This document shows, piece after piece, positions 53,984 through 64,000 of a stretch of DNA of 64,000 nucleotides. The stretch lies in the NCBI RefSeq assembly GCF_003952265.1, contig NZ_CP034438.1:1240001-1304000 (forward strand). Direction: 5' to 3'. Positions within the stretch are counted from its first letter, which is position 1. Each line of letters opens with the position of its first letter. Source of the stretch: Flaviflexus salsibiostraticola. Lineage in GTDB: Bacteria > Actinomycetota > Actinomycetes > Actinomycetales > Actinomycetaceae. The notes below the pieces were generated by a model. The model was given only the letters and a program-made list of their open reading frames with translations, was not told where the DNA came from and made no database searches. The position numbers and the translations under genes were made by a program.

Positions 53984-55609
53984 TCAGCCCCTCTTCGAGC
54001 GGACGATCTGCTCGGTCTCTTCTTCGGCCTCGGGCTCGGAAGCCTCAGCCGTCTCGACGTCCTTCGCCGCGATGAAATCCTGCTGGAACTCTTCGACGCC
54101 GCGCCGCAGCTCCTCCTCCGTCTCCGACTCGAGCCTACCGGTGTCCCGGATCGCCGTCAGAGCGGTGGTGTTGTGCCGGAGGTAGTCAAGCATCCCCGCC
54201 TCGAAGGCGTGGACCTGGTCGACCGGAATGACGTCGAGGTAGCCGTTCGTGCCCGCCCACACGGACGCGACCTGGTCCTCGACCGCGTAGGGCGTGTACT
54301 GGGGCTGCTTGAGCAGCTCCATGAGCCGCTCGCCACGGGTGAGCTGGCGCCTTGTCGTCGCGTCGAGATCCGAGGCGAACATCGCGAACGCCTCCTGCGC
54401 ACGGTACTGGGCGAGCGTGATCTTCAGCGTGCCGGAGACCTTCTTCATCGCCTTGACCTGGGCGTCGCCGCCGACGCGGGACACGGAGATGCCGACGTCG
54501 ACCGCAGGGCGCTGGTTCGAGTTGAACAGGTCGGACTGGAGGAAGATCTGTCCGTCGGTGATGGAGATGACGTTGGTCGGGATGTAGGCCGAGACGTCGT
54601 TGGCCTTCGTCTCGATGATCGGCAGACCGGTCATCGATCCCGCACCGAGCTCGTCGGAGAGCTTCGCGCACCTCTCGAGGAGGCGGGAGTGCAGGTAGAA
54701 CACGTCACCCGGGTAGGCCTCGCGGCCCGGCGGGCGGCGCAGCAGAAGGGAGACGGAGCGGTAGGCCTCGGCCTGCTTCGACAGGTCGTCGAAGATGATG
54801 AGGACGTGCTTGCCGCCGTACATCCAGTGCTGGCCGATGGCCGAGCCGGTGTAGGGGGCGAGGTACTTGAAGCCGGCCGGGTCGGAGGCAGGCGAGGCGA
54901 CGATCGTTGTGTACTCGAGGGCACCGGCGCGTTCGAGGGTGCCGCGCACGGAGGCGATGGTCGAACCCTTCTGGCCGACGGCGACGTAGATGCAGCGCAC
55001 CTGCTTATTCGGGTCGCCCGAGTCCCAGTTCTCCTTCTGGGAGAGGATCGTGTCGATGGCGAGTGCGGTCTTGCCGGTCTGGCGGTCGCCGATGATGAGC
55101 TGGCGCTGACCGCGACCGATCGGGATCATCGCGTCGATCGCCTTGATGCCGGTCTGGAGGGGCTCGTGGACCGACTTCCTCATCATGACGCCGGGCGCCT
55201 GAAGCTCGAGGGCGCGGCGGCCGTCGAGGTCGGTGATCTCGCCCTGGCCGTCGATCGGCTGGCCGAGCGGGTCGACGACGCGTCCGAGGTAGCCGTCACC
55301 GACGGGCACGGAGAGGACCTCGCCGGTGCGGCGCACCTCCTGGCCCTCTTCGATGCCGGAGAAGTCGCCGAGGACGACGCAGCCGATCTCTCGGTCCTCA
55401 AGGTTCATGGCCAGGCCCTCAGTGCCATCCTCGAAACGGAGAAGCTCGTTCGCCATGGCGCCGGGAAGGCCTTCTACGCGGGCAATCCCGTCCGCCGTCA
55501 TGGTGACGTGACCGACCTCTTCCGCGACTGCTGCTGCAGGTTCGTACGAATTGACGAAACTGTCGAGCGCTGCCCGGATGTCCTCGGGCTGGATTGTCAG
55601 CTCAGCCAT
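53984..55609 (-). CDS. atpA: ATP synthase F1 alpha subunit
   Basis: This non-catalytic head subunit has 541 residues, with GDRQTGKT at 174-181 and the conserved Arg in the SVSRVGG segment. The C-terminus extends about 30 residues as an acidic tail ([13 protein letters not shown]), which is also known from mycobacteria, where it limits ATP hydrolysis. The ATG at 55609 follows AAAGGAAT. A longer upstream frame overlapping atpH was rejected. Confidence 0.98.
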   Translation of the reverse strand: MAELTIQPEDIRAALDSFVNSYEPAAAVAEEVGHVTMTADGIARVEGLPGAMANELLRFEDGTEGLAMNLEDREIGCVVLGDFSGIEEGQEVRRTGEVLSVPVGDGYLGRVVDPLGQPIDGQGEITDLDGRRALELQAPGVMMRKSVHEPLQTGIKAIDAMIPIGRGQRQLIIGDRQTGKTALAIDTILSQKENWDSGDPNKQVRCIYVAVGQKGSTIASVRGTLERAGALEYTTIVASPASDPAGFKYLAPYTGSAIGQHWMYGGKHVLIIFDDLSKQAEAYRSVSLLLRRPPGREAYPGDVFYLHSRLLERCAKLSDELGAGSMTGLPIIETKANDVSAYIPTNVISITDGQIFLQSDLFNSNQRPAVDVGISVSRVGGDAQVKAMKKVSGTLKITLAQYRAQEAFAMFASDLDATTRRQLTRGERLMELLKQPQYTPYAVEDQVASVWAGTNGYLDVIPVDQVHAFEAGMLDYLRHNTTALTAIRDTGRLESETEEELRRGVEEFQQDFIAAKDVETAEASEPEAEEETEQIVRSKRG

Positions 55610-55647
55610 TGATATTCCTTTTCTCTGCGGGTTACCGCTGTAGTCTG

Positions 55648-56457
55648 TCAGTCCGCGAAAACGGACTTCACGTTGTTGATGCGGGCGGCGAGCGAACCGT
55701 CGATGACGTCCGCGCCGATGACGATGCGAAGCCCCCCGACGATCTCGGGGTCGACGCCGACGTGGATCTCGACGGGCTTGCCGTAGCGCCGCGAGAGGAT
55801 GTCCGTCAGACGCCGCTCCTGGTCCGCCTCGAGCGGCTGTGCCGCTGTCACGATGGCGACGAGGTGCCTGCTCCTGGTGCCCGCGTCGGTCACCCAGCGC
55901 CGCATCTGCGGGATGAGGGCGACGTTCGATTCGACGGCGTGCCCGATGAGGGCGACCGTCTCGGCCGTCCATCCGCCGAACACGCGCTCGGCGAGTTCCC
56001 TGCGCCTGGATGCGTCGACGCCACGGTCCTCGAGGGTGCGGCGCAGTGTCCGCTCCTCGGCAAGCAGCCGAGCGCCGCGATAGAGCTCCTCCTCGACGTC
56101 GTCGAGGCGGCTGTGATACTGCGCGGACATGAGGAGAGTCTCGACGCCTGCAAGGTCAATGGCCTCCGACAGGTCGACGGCGACGGGGAAGCGTTCGCGT
56201 GCCAGCCCGGTGACGAAGTCGAGAACCTCACCCGACACCTTGCCATCGAAGACGCTGCGCATGATTCCGGCTCGATCGTCGGCGGACCGTGCCGGGTCGG
56301 TGGCCGCCCGGAGAAGGGCGGAGGACCCATCGAGGACGTCGGCGACAGCGAAAAGATCGTCCGCCCAGCGGATCGCCTCGGAGGGACGGTTCGCAACCAC
56401 CCCTTCCCAGGGCTGGAGCATCCGCTCGAGAGCCTGTTCGCCTGTCTGCCTCATCAT
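55648..56457 (-). CDS. atpH: ATP synthase delta subunit
   Basis: This peripheral-stalk subunit holds the F1 head to the stator. The 269-residue protein is longer than the roughly 180 residues of most delta subunits, as is usual for actinobacteria. The conserved C-terminal part reads [19 protein letters not shown]. The ATG overlaps the atpF stop by four bases. Confidence 0.96.
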   Translation of the reverse strand: MMRQTGEQALERMLQPWEGVVANRPSEAIRWADDLFAVADVLDGSSALLRAATDPARSADDRAGIMRSVFDGKVSGEVLDFVTGLARERFPVAVDLSEAIDLAGVETLLMSAQYHSRLDDVEEELYRGARLLAEERTLRRTLEDRGVDASRRRELAERVFGGWTAETVALIGHAVESNVALIPQMRRWVTDAGTRSRHLVAIVTAAQPLEADQERRLTDILSRRYGKPVEIHVGVDPEIVGGLRIVIGADVIDGSLAARINNVKSVFAD

Positions 56458-57002
56458 GCCTCCGTGTTCGCGGGGGTGGTCGCCTCGAGCTCATCGAGGA
56501 AGCGGTCGACGACCTGACGAGAGATGTCGCGGTCGGCGACATTCGCCTCGATGATGCGGCCGGCGAGCACGGTGGCGAGCGAACCCACATCCGTACGGAG
56601 CTCCGCCTCGGCGGAGACGCGATCCGCCTCGATCTGGCGGTGAGCCTGATCGACGATGCGCTGCGCCTCGGCGTTGGCTTTGGAGCGGGCGTCGGCGACG
56701 ATCGCCTTCGCGCTCTCCTGCGCGTCCTCGCGGATGCGTGCTGCGTCCTTGCGTGCCGCAGTCACCTCATCGGCGAGCTGCTCACGCTCGGCCTTGATCT
56801 CTTCTCGCGCCCGTTCGGCTGCCAGCAGCCCATCTTCAATCTTTTCGCGACGCTCATCGAGCGTGGCGATGAATGTGGGCCATGCCTTCTTGTAGACGAC
56901 CCAGGCGACGATGAGGAACGCTACCGTTCCCCACACCAGGTCGTAGACGGCCGGAACGAGCAGCGAGGGTTCCCAGTTGAACCACTCGGAGCTGATGTTC
57001 AT
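56454..57002 (-). CDS. atpF: ATP synthase Fo b subunit
   Basis: This stator subunit has one N-terminal membrane helix (about 18-38) and a long amphipathic helix rich in Ala, Glu and Arg. Its 182 residues are typical. It starts two bases after the atpE stop. Confidence 0.97.
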   Translation of the reverse strand: MNISSEWFNWEPSLLVPAVYDLVWGTVAFLIVAWVVYKKAWPTFIATLDERREKIEDGLLAAERAREEIKAEREQLADEVTAARKDAARIREDAQESAKAIVADARSKANAEAQRIVDQAHRQIEADRVSAEAELRTDVGSLATVLAGRIIEANVADRDISRQVVDRFLDELEATTPANTEA

Positions 57003-57004
57003 GA

Positions 57005-57250
<246 letters not shown>

Positions 57251-57259
57251 TCAGGAGGG

Positions 57260-58174
57260 TCAGTGCTCTTCGATGGACAGCGCCAGGTAGACCGCGGCTA
57301 GAAGGGCGAACACATAGGCCTGCAGGCCGGCGACGAGGATCTCGAAGACGACAACTGCCACACCGCCGAGAAGGGTGACCGTGCCGCCGAGAAGGCCTCC
57401 TGCGCCGCCAACCGAGAAGTAGAGCGCGTGCGTCGCCGCGAAGGTGAGGACGAGCAGGAGGTGCCCCACCACCATGTTGGCGAGAAGACGGATGACGAGC
57501 GTGGCCGGGCGGACGATGAAGTTCGAGAGGAACTCGATCGGCGTCATGAGGATGTAGATGGGCCATGGGACACCCGCAGGCATGAGCTGGCTCTTGAAGT
57601 AGCCGCCCACGCCGTGGGTCCGGATGCCGGATGCGATGAACATGACATAGGCGAAGAGCGCATAGATGATCGGCATGCCGACCAGCGACGTCGAGGCGAT
57701 ATGGAGGCCGGGTATGATGCCCGTGATGTTCATGAAGAAGACGCCGAGGAAGAGCGTGGCGAGCGCCGGCAGGTACCGGGCGGCCTTCTCTTCGCCGATC
57801 ACCTCGTAGCCGATCGACTTCCTGATGAAGTCCAGCACGTATTCGAACGCGGCCTGCGACCGTCCGGGGACCAGCTTGGCCCGCCGTGCGTACAGGATGC
57901 AGATCGTCGCAAGGACGGCCACCGAGATGAGTCGCGCCATGATGATGCGGTTGATGGCGAACGGAGTGCCCTCGAACAGATAGGGCTCTGGGAAGAACTC
58001 ATCCATCGTCGGTGCATGGAAGCCGGAATCCTCTGCGGCAGCGGTGAGGCGCCCGTATTGGGCGGCAAGCTCAAACGAGGCGTTGGCGAACAGAATGGCC
58101 CCCAGGGAAACGTATGTGGTGGACGGGCGATCGCCGTGTTCGACACAGAACAGCCTCGCCCAAGCGGACGGCAC
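57260..58174 (-). CDS. atpB: ATP synthase Fo a subunit
   Basis: This membrane stator channel passes protons to the c ring. It has about six membrane helices with the essential Arg in LVIRLLANMVVGH, and the motif FHAPTMDEFFPEPYLFEGTP near the N-terminus. The start is uncertain. The GTG at 58174 gives 304 residues, about 40 more than many relatives, and the first 30 codons look weakly coding. The next in-frame ATG would cut conserved sequence. Confidence 0.92.
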   Translation of the reverse strand: MPSAWARLFCVEHGDRPSTTYVSLGAILFANASFELAAQYGRLTAAAEDSGFHAPTMDEFFPEPYLFEGTPFAINRIIMARLISVAVLATICILYARRAKLVPGRSQAAFEYVLDFIRKSIGYEVIGEEKAARYLPALATLFLGVFFMNITGIIPGLHIASTSLVGMPIIYALFAYVMFIASGIRTHGVGGYFKSQLMPAGVPWPIYILMTPIEFLSNFIVRPATLVIRLLANMVVGHLLLVLTFAATHALYFSVGGAGGLLGGTVTLLGGVAVVVFEILVAGLQAYVFALLAAVYLALSIEEH

Positions 58175-58236
58175 TCATCGTAACTGATTTGCTCGCAGAA
58201 TGCTGGCAGATCCACAGCCGTCTCGGGACCTCAGTC

Positions 58237-58662
58237 CTATGCTCTGGTCCTCGCGATCGTCCATAGGTCGACGGCGAGCGAGATGATGATGGCAGCGACA
58301 AATCCCAGCAACAGCGCGGATCTGTCGAAGAAATCGGATCCTCGAAGTCCGACAAAGACGACGAAGAGGATGACCATTTTCGCGAGGTAGCTGCCGAGCA
58401 TCGCGGCCATGTCGTTCACGCCCGGCCGCTTCTCTGTGAACATCATCACGACAACGGTGAGGCCCATGGCGGCGCCGGCGATGCCGACCCCGAGGAGGAC
58501 TCCCCAGACGGCGCTGGTCCCGGCGGTGGTGGCGGCGATGGCGGAGCCGCCCACAGCGAGGACGAGGTAGCCGACGAGGGTCCGCCGCGCGATGGTCCCG
58601 AACATCTCGGCCGTGCTCGGGACATGGCCCGGCTCGCGGTCCGCGGATCTGCCTAGCCTCAT
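58237..58662 (-). CDS. AtpI-like membrane protein of the ATP synthase operon
   Basis: This 141-residue protein has four membrane helices, resembles the AtpI/Rv1303-type proteins upstream of atpB, and may assist c-ring assembly. The ATG overlaps the wecA stop by four bases, so it is coupled to the upstream gene. Confidence 0.82.
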   Translation of the reverse strand: MRLGRSADREPGHVPSTAEMFGTIARRTLVGYLVLAVGGSAIAATTAGTSAVWGVLLGVGIAGAAMGLTVVVMMFTEKRPGVNDMAAMLGSYLAKMVILFVVFVGLRGSDFFDRSALLLGFVAAIIISLAVDLWTIARTRA

Positions 58663-59750
58663 GCCGGCACCCCGCCCCTCATCTCATACCTCGTGTAGAT
58701 GAGCGCCGCGATGAGGCCGGCCGCTCCGGCCACAAGGGTCGGGATCGGCTCGAAGACGGCGAGGCCGACGGCGATGAACGTGAAGACGGCGGACCAGGCA
58801 TAGATGACCTGGACGGCACCACGATGGGAGTTGCCTGCACGAAGGAGCCTGTGGTGGAGGTGGCCGGCGTCGGCCGCGAACGGCGAGAGCCCCTTCGACA
58901 TCCGGCGGAGCACTGCGAACGCGAAGTCGAGCAGCGGGATGAGGAGGATCCCGATGGGCACGAGGATCGGCATGAAGGCAGGGATCTGACGCGAGGTCGT
59001 GATCCCCGGGTCGATCTGGCCGGTGACGACAATGCCGGCGGCGGCGCAGATGAGCCCGAGCATGAGCGCGCCCGAGTCACCCATGAAGATCGTCGCCGGG
59101 TTGTAGTTGTGCGGCAGGAAACCGAGACAGATGCCGACGAGAGCGGCGACGACGATGACTGCCACCGACGAGTAGTCCCCCGGCGAGGTTTCGCGCGTGA
59201 GCATGTAGGTGTAGACGAAGAACCCCGCAGCGGCAATGCCGACGACGCCCGCCGCGAGCCCGTCGAGCCCGTCGATGAAGTTGATGGCGTTGGCAACGAT
59301 GACGACGACGATGATCGTGAGGAAGAGGGTGAGCCGCGTCGAGCCGACGGTAAGCCCCCAGACCGGCACGGACACGAACTGGACGCCCTGCCATGCCATG
59401 ACGCCCGCGGCGAGGACCTCACCCGCGAGCTTCGCATACCAGTCGAGCTCCCACACGTCGTCGAGCACGCCGATGAAGCACATGAGGGACGCGCCGATGA
59501 GGATGCCCCACGCGGGCGAACCCGCGGCGAACTCCTGCTCAAGGTAGGGGATCTGGCTTGCGATCCCGAACGAGGAGGCGAGCCCGATGAGCATCGCCAC
59601 CCCGCCGAGCCTCGGAACGGGGACCGTGTGAACGTCCCGGTCCCTCACCTGGGTGATCGCTCCCGTCGCCAAGGCCGCCCGCCGCACGACCGGCACCATG
59701 ATGTAGGTGACGGCCGCGGCGATGAGCATGACGAGGAGGTAGACCCTCAC
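58659..59750 (-). CDS. wecA: Polyprenyl-phosphate N-acetylglucosaminyl-1-phosphate transferase (WecA/Rfe/MraY family)
   Basis: This membrane enzyme transfers a sugar phosphate from a UDP-sugar to polyprenyl phosphate, the first step of a cell-wall glycopolymer linkage. Its 363 residues contain about eleven membrane helices and the family motifs GVLDDVW, NAINFIDGLDGLA, NPATIFMGDSGA and HLHHRL. The GTG start overlaps the sua5 stop (GTGA). The actinobacterial position upstream of atp genes supports WecA over MraY. Confidence 0.93.
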   Translation of the reverse strand: MRVYLLVMLIAAAVTYIMVPVVRRAALATGAITQVRDRDVHTVPVPRLGGVAMLIGLASSFGIASQIPYLEQEFAAGSPAWGILIGASLMCFIGVLDDVWELDWYAKLAGEVLAAGVMAWQGVQFVSVPVWGLTVGSTRLTLFLTIIVVVIVANAINFIDGLDGLAAGVVGIAAAGFFVYTYMLTRETSPGDYSSVAVIVVAALVGICLGFLPHNYNPATIFMGDSGALMLGLICAAAGIVVTGQIDPGITTSRQIPAFMPILVPIGILLIPLLDFAFAVLRRMSKGLSPFAADAGHLHHRLLRAGNSHRGAVQVIYAWSAVFTFIAVGLAVFEPIPTLVAGAAGLIAALIYTRYEMRGGVPA

Positions 59751-60385
59751 GGCTGGTCGGGATCCTCGAGCTCGATGAGCGCGGCGATCTCCTCGCGGGG
59801 CACGGCGCCCTGTCGGACGATCCGGTACGGGGCGGAGGTGAGGTCGACGATCGTCGAGGCCACTCCCCCGCCGGCCTGCCCGCCGTCGAGGTAGAGCGAC
59901 ACGGCCTCGCCGAGCATGGCCGAGGCCTCCTCGACCGTGAGCGCGGCCGGCTGCCCCGTCTTGTTCGCCGATGACACCGCGAGCGGCCCGGTGCGCTGAA
60001 GCAGGTCGAGCGCGGGCTCGGAGTCGGGCATGCGCAGCGCGACGGTCCCCGCGGTCTCGCCGAGATCCCAGGCGAGTGACGGCTGCGCCGTGACGATGAT
60101 GGTGAGGGCGCCCGGCCAGAACCGGTCGATTAGGGTCCGCGCCGCATCCGGCAGCGCATCGGCCAGAGCCTCCGCCGTCTCCTTTGTGCCGACGAGAACA
60201 GGTGGCGGCATCTGCCTGCCGCGGCCCTTGGCCGCAAGGAGGTTGGCGACGGCCGCGGGGTTGAAGGCGTCGGCGCCGATGCCGTAGACCGTGTCGGTCG
60301 GAAGGACGATCAGCCTGCCGTTAGAGATGGCGACCGAGGCCGCGTCGAGGGCTCCGCTGTCTGATGTGCAGTCTCGAATATCCAC
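59747..60385 (-). CDS. L-threonylcarbamoyladenylate synthase (Sua5/TsaC family)
   Basis: This enzyme makes the threonylcarbamoyl-AMP used for t6A37 of tRNAs reading ANN codons. Its 212 residues form a single YrdC domain with LPTDTVYGIGADAF near 29 and AVSSANKTGQPA near 135. The C-terminal Sua5 domain is absent, so it is the short TsaC-like form. It lies 12 bases after prmC and uses a GTG start. Confidence 0.95.
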   Translation of the reverse strand: MDIRDCTSDSGALDAASVAISNGRLIVLPTDTVYGIGADAFNPAAVANLLAAKGRGRQMPPPVLVGTKETAEALADALPDAARTLIDRFWPGALTIIVTAQPSLAWDLGETAGTVALRMPDSEPALDLLQRTGPLAVSSANKTGQPAALTVEEASAMLGEAVSLYLDGGQAGGGVASTIVDLTSAPYRIVRQGAVPREEIAALIELEDPDQP

Positions 60386-60397
60386 GGTCCCAGCTTC

Positions 60398-61207
60398 TCA
60401 CACCGCGTGCAGATACCGGGGCCGACCAGCGAGGTCAGCTCCTGTTGTCGCCGTCATACCGAGGCCGGCCGCGCACTCGACGAGGGCAGGGCCCTGGGTC
60501 TCGTCGTGCTCCATGATGAGCACTCCCCCCGGCCTCAGAAGGAGACGTGCCCGGGCGACGAGAGCACGCGGCAGGTCGAGCCCGTCGCTGCCACCGCCCC
60601 ACAGCGCGATCTGCGGGTCGGCCATAACCTCGGCGGGTACCTGGGACGGCGGGACATAGGGCGGGTTGGAGACGACGACGTCGACCGTGCCCAGAAGGTC
60701 CTCGCATGCCGTCCGAGCGTCCCCCTGCCGCACCTCGACTCCGTAGGGCTCCGCGTTCCTGCGGGCCGCCGCGTACGCGGCCTCGTCGAGCTCGACGGCG
60801 ATCACGCGGGCCCCGGGGACCTCGTCGGCGATGGCGATCGCGATCGCACCCGAGCCGGTGCACAGATCGAGCACGAGTGGCGACGGTCCTGCGGCGCGGG
60901 CCGCATCGATCGCCGCCCCGGCGACGATCTCCGTCTCGGGACGCACGATGAAAACACCCGGCTCCGCCGGGAGCGTGACATTGCGGAAATGCATGACACC
61001 GGTCAGGTGCTGGAGCGGCACGCGCTGCGCGCGGGCGTCGACCAGCCGGAGGAACTCATCCGCCTGCCCGTCCGTCGGATCGGGTGCGAGCACGAGATGG
61101 GCGCTGGCGACGTGCTCCGCCAGCCACCGAGCATCGGCCTCCGGCGTCTCGATCCCGGCGGCGGCCAGGATGAGGGCGGCCCGCCGCTGGAGCTCACGCC
61201 ACGTCAC
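60398..61207 (-). CDS. prmC: Peptide chain release factor N5-glutamine methyltransferase
   Basis: This enzyme methylates the glutamine of the GGQ motif in release factors, including the PrfA encoded directly upstream. The SAM-binding motif [10 protein letters not shown] is at 114-123 and the catalytic NPPY at 181-184. It has 269 residues. The GTG start overlaps the prfA stop (GTGA). Confidence 0.96.
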   Translation of the reverse strand: MTWRELQRRAALILAAAGIETPEADARWLAEHVASAHLVLAPDPTDGQADEFLRLVDARAQRVPLQHLTGVMHFRNVTLPAEPGVFIVRPETEIVAGAAIDAARAAGPSPLVLDLCTGSGAIAIAIADEVPGARVIAVELDEAAYAAARRNAEPYGVEVRQGDARTACEDLLGTVDVVVSNPPYVPPSQVPAEVMADPQIALWGGGSDGLDLPRALVARARLLLRPGGVLIMEHDETQGPALVECAAGLGMTATTGADLAGRPRYLHAV

Positions 61208-62298
61208 TCTCCCGCGTGCTCCATACGCTCGCGCTCATCGAGTTCGCGGGCGGAGTCGATGACGGGACCAAGCTCCCCGCCGAGGACCGTGTCGAGGTTG
61301 TAGGCCTTGAAGCCGGTCCTGTGGTCGGAGATCCGGTTCTCCGGGAAGTTGTATGTGCGGATCCGCTCGGATCGGTCAACGGTGCGGACCTGGCTGCGGC
61401 GCTGGGCGGCCTCCTCGGCCGCCGCCTCCTCCTGCTTCGCGGCGAGCAGCCGCGCCCGGAGGACGCGCATGGCCGCGTCCCTGTTTTTGTGCTGGGACTT
61501 CTCGTCCTGCATCGACACGACAATGCCGGTGGGAACGTGGGTGATGCGGACCGCGGAGTCGGTCGTGTTGACGGACTGTCCGCCCGGACCCGATGAGCGG
61601 TAGACGTCGATGCGCAGATCGTTCGGGTCGATCTCGACCTCGCCCGGGTCGTCGACCTCGGGGAAGACGAGCACGCCGGCGGCCGAGGTGTGGATACGGC
61701 CCTGCGACTCGGTGACCGGCACCCGCTGGACGCGATGGACGCCGGCCTCGTACTTGAGGTGGGCCCACACCCCATCCGCCGGGTCCTCGGGCGGCTGGGG
61801 GCTCTTGATGGCGACCTGGACGACCTTGTAGCCGCCGAGGTCGGATTCTGTTGCGGATAGGGTCTGGGTCTGCCAGCCCTTGTTCTCCGCGAAGCGCAGG
61901 TACATGCGCAGCAGATCGCCCGCGAAGAGCGCGGACTCCTCGCCGCCCTCACCGGCCTTGACTTCGAGGATGACGTCGCGCGAATCATCGGGGTCGCGCG
62001 GGATGAGAACGTTCTTCAGCTCCTCGTCGAGCTCCGCGAATCTCTTCTCGAGCCCCGGCACCTCGGCCGCGAACAGCTCGCCGTCGTCCCCGCCGAGATC
62101 GACGATCTCCTTCGCCTCCGCCAGATCGTCGCGCGCTGCGAGCCACTCGCGGTAGACGCGGATGACACGGCCGAGCTCCGCGTAGCGCCTCCCGAGCGAG
62201 CGCAGCCTATCGGGGCTCGACAGGACTTCCGGCGTCGCCATCTGTCCTTCGATCTTCATGAATTCGGCGAGCATCTGCTCGGGGACTGACTGGCTCAT
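61204..62298 (-). CDS. prfA: Peptide chain release factor 1
   Basis: RF1 ends translation at UAA and UAG. The stop-codon-reading tripeptide PVT is at 194-196 and the catalytic GGQ at 239-241. The 364 residues are standard. The ATG follows GGGGGAT-type purines, and the gene lies downstream of rpmE with a hairpin between them. Confidence 0.97.
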   Translation of the reverse strand: MSQSVPEQMLAEFMKIEGQMATPEVLSSPDRLRSLGRRYAELGRVIRVYREWLAARDDLAEAKEIVDLGGDDGELFAAEVPGLEKRFAELDEELKNVLIPRDPDDSRDVILEVKAGEGGEESALFAGDLLRMYLRFAENKGWQTQTLSATESDLGGYKVVQVAIKSPQPPEDPADGVWAHLKYEAGVHRVQRVPVTESQGRIHTSAAGVLVFPEVDDPGEVEIDPNDLRIDVYRSSGPGGQSVNTTDSAVRITHVPTGIVVSMQDEKSQHKNRDAAMRVLRARLLAAKQEEAAAEEAAQRRSQVRTVDRSERIRTYNFPENRISDHRTGFKAYNLDTVLGGELGPVIDSARELDERERMEHAGE

Positions 62299-62334
62299 GG
62301 GGGATCCTCACCTCGGTCTGGACAATACGGGAGA

Positions 62335-62359
62335 GCGCCGGCGAGATACTCGCCGGCGC
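62335..62359 (-). terminator. Hairpin between rpmE and prfA
   Basis: GCGCCGGCGAG and CTCGCCGGCGC form a perfect 11-base-pair stem with a three-base loop. It could end the rpmE transcript or attenuate entry into prfA. No U-tract is seen. Confidence 0.7.
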
Positions 62360-62371
62360 CCTATCGCAAAG

Positions 62372-62584
62372 CTACTTCTTCCGCTTGCCGTAGCGTGCCT
62401 CGAAGCGGGCGACGCGGCCACCGGTGTCCAGAATCTTCTGCTTGCCGGTGTAGAACGGGTGGCAGGCCGAGCAGACATCGGCGCGGATCTCGCCGGACTT
62501 CACGGTCGACCGAGTGGTGAACTGATTGCCACAGGTGCAGGTGACCTCGGTGACAAAGTATTCAGGGTGGATTCCCTGCTTCAT
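62372..62584 (-). CDS. rpmE: 50S ribosomal protein L31, zinc-binding form
   Basis: This 70-residue large-subunit protein keeps the zinc ligands Cys16, Cys18, Cys38 and Cys41 and the segment [10 protein letters not shown]. It is thus the zinc-containing paralogue, usually replaced under zinc starvation by a Cys-lacking copy that is not in this window. Confidence 0.97.
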   Translation of the reverse strand: MKQGIHPEYFVTEVTCTCGNQFTTRSTVKSGEIRADVCSACHPFYTGKQKILDTGGRVARFEARYGKRKK

Positions 62585-62702
62585 GAGATTTCTCCTTGGA
62601 TCGTTGCCGCCCCGGGTCCAGCCCAGGCGTGTGACTGGAAGTCTCGCGCCGATGTGCAGACCGGTGAACCGGAAGCCGTCAGGTAATTATGGTGCTGGGT
62701 GT

Positions 62703-62724
62703 GCCCGCCCCGCAAGGGGCGGGC
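62703..62724 (-). terminator. Terminator hairpin after rho
   Basis: GCCCGCCCC and GGGGCGGGC form a perfect nine-base-pair stem with a GCAA/TTGC loop, nine bases past the rho stop. No U-tract is present. Confidence 0.7.
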
Positions 62725-62732
62725 CTGTGAGG

Positions 62733-64000
62733 CTACTCTCCAGCCTGCTGCATGTTCTTGGCGATCGTCATGAGGAATTCGCCATTCGATTCGGACTTGC
62801 GGAGCCTGCCGAGCAGGAAGTCGGATGCCTCCTGGACCTCGAGCGTGCCGAGTGCGCGACGCAGCTGCCATACGATCTTGAGCTCCTCGGGGCTGAACAG
62901 CAGCTCCTCGCGGCGCGTGCCGGAGGCGTTGATGTCGACGGCGGGGAAGATCCTGCGGTCGGCGAGCTGGCGGGAGAGCCGCAGCTCCATGTTGCCGGTG
63001 CCCTTGAACTCCTCGAAGATGACCTCGTCCATCTTCGACCCCGTCTCGACGAGCGCCGAGGCGAGGATCGTGAGGGATCCGCCGTTCTCGACGTTGCGGG
63101 CGGCGCCGAAGAAGCGCTTCGGCGGGTAGAGCGCGCCTGCGTCGACACCACCGGAGAGGATCCTGCCGGATGCGGGTGCCGCCAGGTTGTAGGCGCGGCT
63201 GAGGCGGGTGATCGAGTCGAGCAGGACGACAACATCCTGGCCGAGCTCGACGAGGCGCTTCGCACGCTCGATGGCGAGCTCCGCGACAACCGTGTGCTCG
63301 GAGGCGGGCCGGTCGAAGGTGGAGGCGATGACCTCACCCTTGACCATGCGCTGCATGTCGGTAACCTCCTCCGGGCGCTCATCGACGAGCACGACCATGA
63401 GGTGGACATCGGGGTTGTTGACCGCGATGGCGTTCGCCATCTGCTGCATGATCATCGTTTTGCCCGCCTTCGGGGGCGACACGATGAGGCCGCGCTGGCC
63501 CTTGCCGATCGGGGCGACGAGGTCGATGACTCGAGGAGTGATCGCCTTCGGCGACGTCTCCATGCGGAGCATCTCGTTCGGGTACAGCGGGGTCAGCTTG
63601 CCGAACTCGGGGCGCTGTGCCAGCTGCTCGAGGGTGAGTCCGTTGACGGAATCGATCTCGACGAGCGGGTTGTACTTGTGACGCTGGCGTGAACCGCCGC
63701 GTCCGCCGCCACCGCCGCCCGACGACTCGCCGAGGTCGCGCACGGCGCCGACGATCGCATCGCCGCGACGCAGCTTGTTGCGCTTGATGAGCGCCTGCGA
63801 GACGTAGGCGTCATTCGAGCCCGGCAGGTAGCCGGCAGTGCGCAGGTAGGCGTTGTTGCCGTCGATGTCGAGGATGCCGGCGACCTTGAGGAGGACGTCG
63901 CCGTCCTTCACCTGGTCGTTGTAGTCAGAATCGGAATCGTTCTGTCGCTGGCGATCGTTCCGGTTATCACCGCGGCTATCGCCCCGATTGTCGCGCTGTC
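62733..64000 (-). CDS. rho: Transcription termination factor Rho (5' end beyond window)
   Basis: The visible part, about 422 residues, covers the end of an N-terminal insert, the RNA-binding domain and the ATPase. Walker A is SPPKAGKT, with VDERPEEVTDMQR and DSITRLSRAYN further on. At the window edge the sequence is a repetitive basic stretch of Arg, Asn, Asp and Gly (RDNRGDSRGDNRNDRQRQ), the end of the long insert typical of actinobacterial Rho. A second Gly/Arg patch ([19 protein letters not shown]) sits in the RNA-binding domain. Start and full insert length are not visible. Confidence 0.96.
   Translation of the reverse strand, partial: QRDNRGDSRGDNRNDRQRQNDSDSDYNDQVKDGDVLLKVAGILDIDGNNAYLRTAGYLPGSNDAYVSQALIKRNKLRRGDAIVGAVRDLGESSGGGGGGRGGSRQRHKYNPLVEIDSVNGLTLEQLAQRPEFGKLTPLYPNEMLRMETSPKAITPRVIDLVAPIGKGQRGLIVSPPKAGKTMIMQQMANAIAVNNPDVHLMVVLVDERPEEVTDMQRMVKGEVIASTFDRPASEHTVVAELAIERAKRLVELGQDVVVLLDSITRLSRAYNLAAPASGRILSGGVDAGALYPPKRFFGAARNVENGGSLTILASALVETGSKMDEVIFEEFKGTGNMELRLSRQLADRRIFPAVDINASGTRREELLFSPEELKIVWQLRRALGTLEVQEASDFLLGRLRKSESNGEFLMTIAKNMQQAGE

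Overview
The window is 64 kb of chromosome from a high-GC Gram-positive bacterium of the Actinobacteria. The clade markers are the NucS mismatch endonuclease, a DivIVA-like coiled-coil protein, a SigK/RskA pair beside a fasciclin lipoprotein, the GlgE alpha-glucan pathway, and the order rho-rpmE-prfA-prmC-sua5-wecA-atp-DUF2550-nucS. A class C sortase with a major pilin suggests an Actinomyces-like (Actinomycetales) relative. The species cannot be named from sequence alone. Genes are tightly packed, many starts are GTG, and ATGA or GTGA stop/start overlaps are common.

Layout, left half. 1-0.9 kb: 3' part of a CoA-disulfide-reductase-type flavoprotein gene with a CsoR/CstR-like operator in its promoter. 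1-5.8 kb: iron-siderophore uptake operon (binding lipoprotein, two permeases, ATPase, siderophore-interacting reductase) behind a DtxR/IdeR iron box. 5.9-8.4 kb: two-gene pilus locus (major pilin, class C sortase). 8.8-11.4 kb: fasciclin lipoprotein, SigK-like sigma factor, RskA-like anti-sigma factor, and a DoxX-like membrane protein whose 3' end was replaced by an IS1249-like insertion (11.35-12.57 kb). 12.7 kb: initiator tRNA. 12.9-23.4 kb: a block resembling Mycobacterium tuberculosis Rv3193c-Rv3199c (UPF0182, PDZ protease, DUF2342 protease, ThiF-like protein, UvrD2, NudC). 23.4-27.4 kb: sulfur and electron-transfer operon etfB-etfA-cysteine desulfurase-mnmA, running into nudC.

Layout, right half. 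27.5-44.4 kb is dominated by alpha-glucan and trehalose metabolism: glgX, then the GlgE operon glgE-treS-mak-glgB, then a GH13 alpha-glucosidase. It is interrupted by trpS, a small lipoprotein and a lone PLD-nuclease/SF2-helicase/DUF3427 gene that looks like an accessory insertion. mak and glgB form one uninterrupted reading frame, but the junction carries its own promoter-like box and ribosome binding site. 44.5-51.3 kb: YbbN-like protein, two envelope proteins, DivIVA-like protein, hydrolase, small zinc protein, NucS and DUF2550. 51.3-58.7 kb: complete F1Fo ATP synthase operon. 58.7-64 kb: wecA, sua5, prmC, prfA, rpmE and the 5'-truncated rho.

The gene sets fit together. TreS and maltokinase make maltose-1-phosphate, GlgE polymerises it, GlgB branches the glucan, and GlgX and the GH13 enzyme degrade it. 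Cysteine desulfurase feeds sulfur to MnmA for tRNA thiolation. PrmC methylates the PrfA release factor. Many gene boundaries carry long perfect hairpins without a U-tract. Several genes have a TANNNT box exactly six bases before the start codon, consistent with leaderless transcription. I found no clearly new multi-gene system. The strongest leads are the mak-glgB junction, the lone PLD-helicase gene, the cysteine-rich permease extension and the minimal pilus locus.
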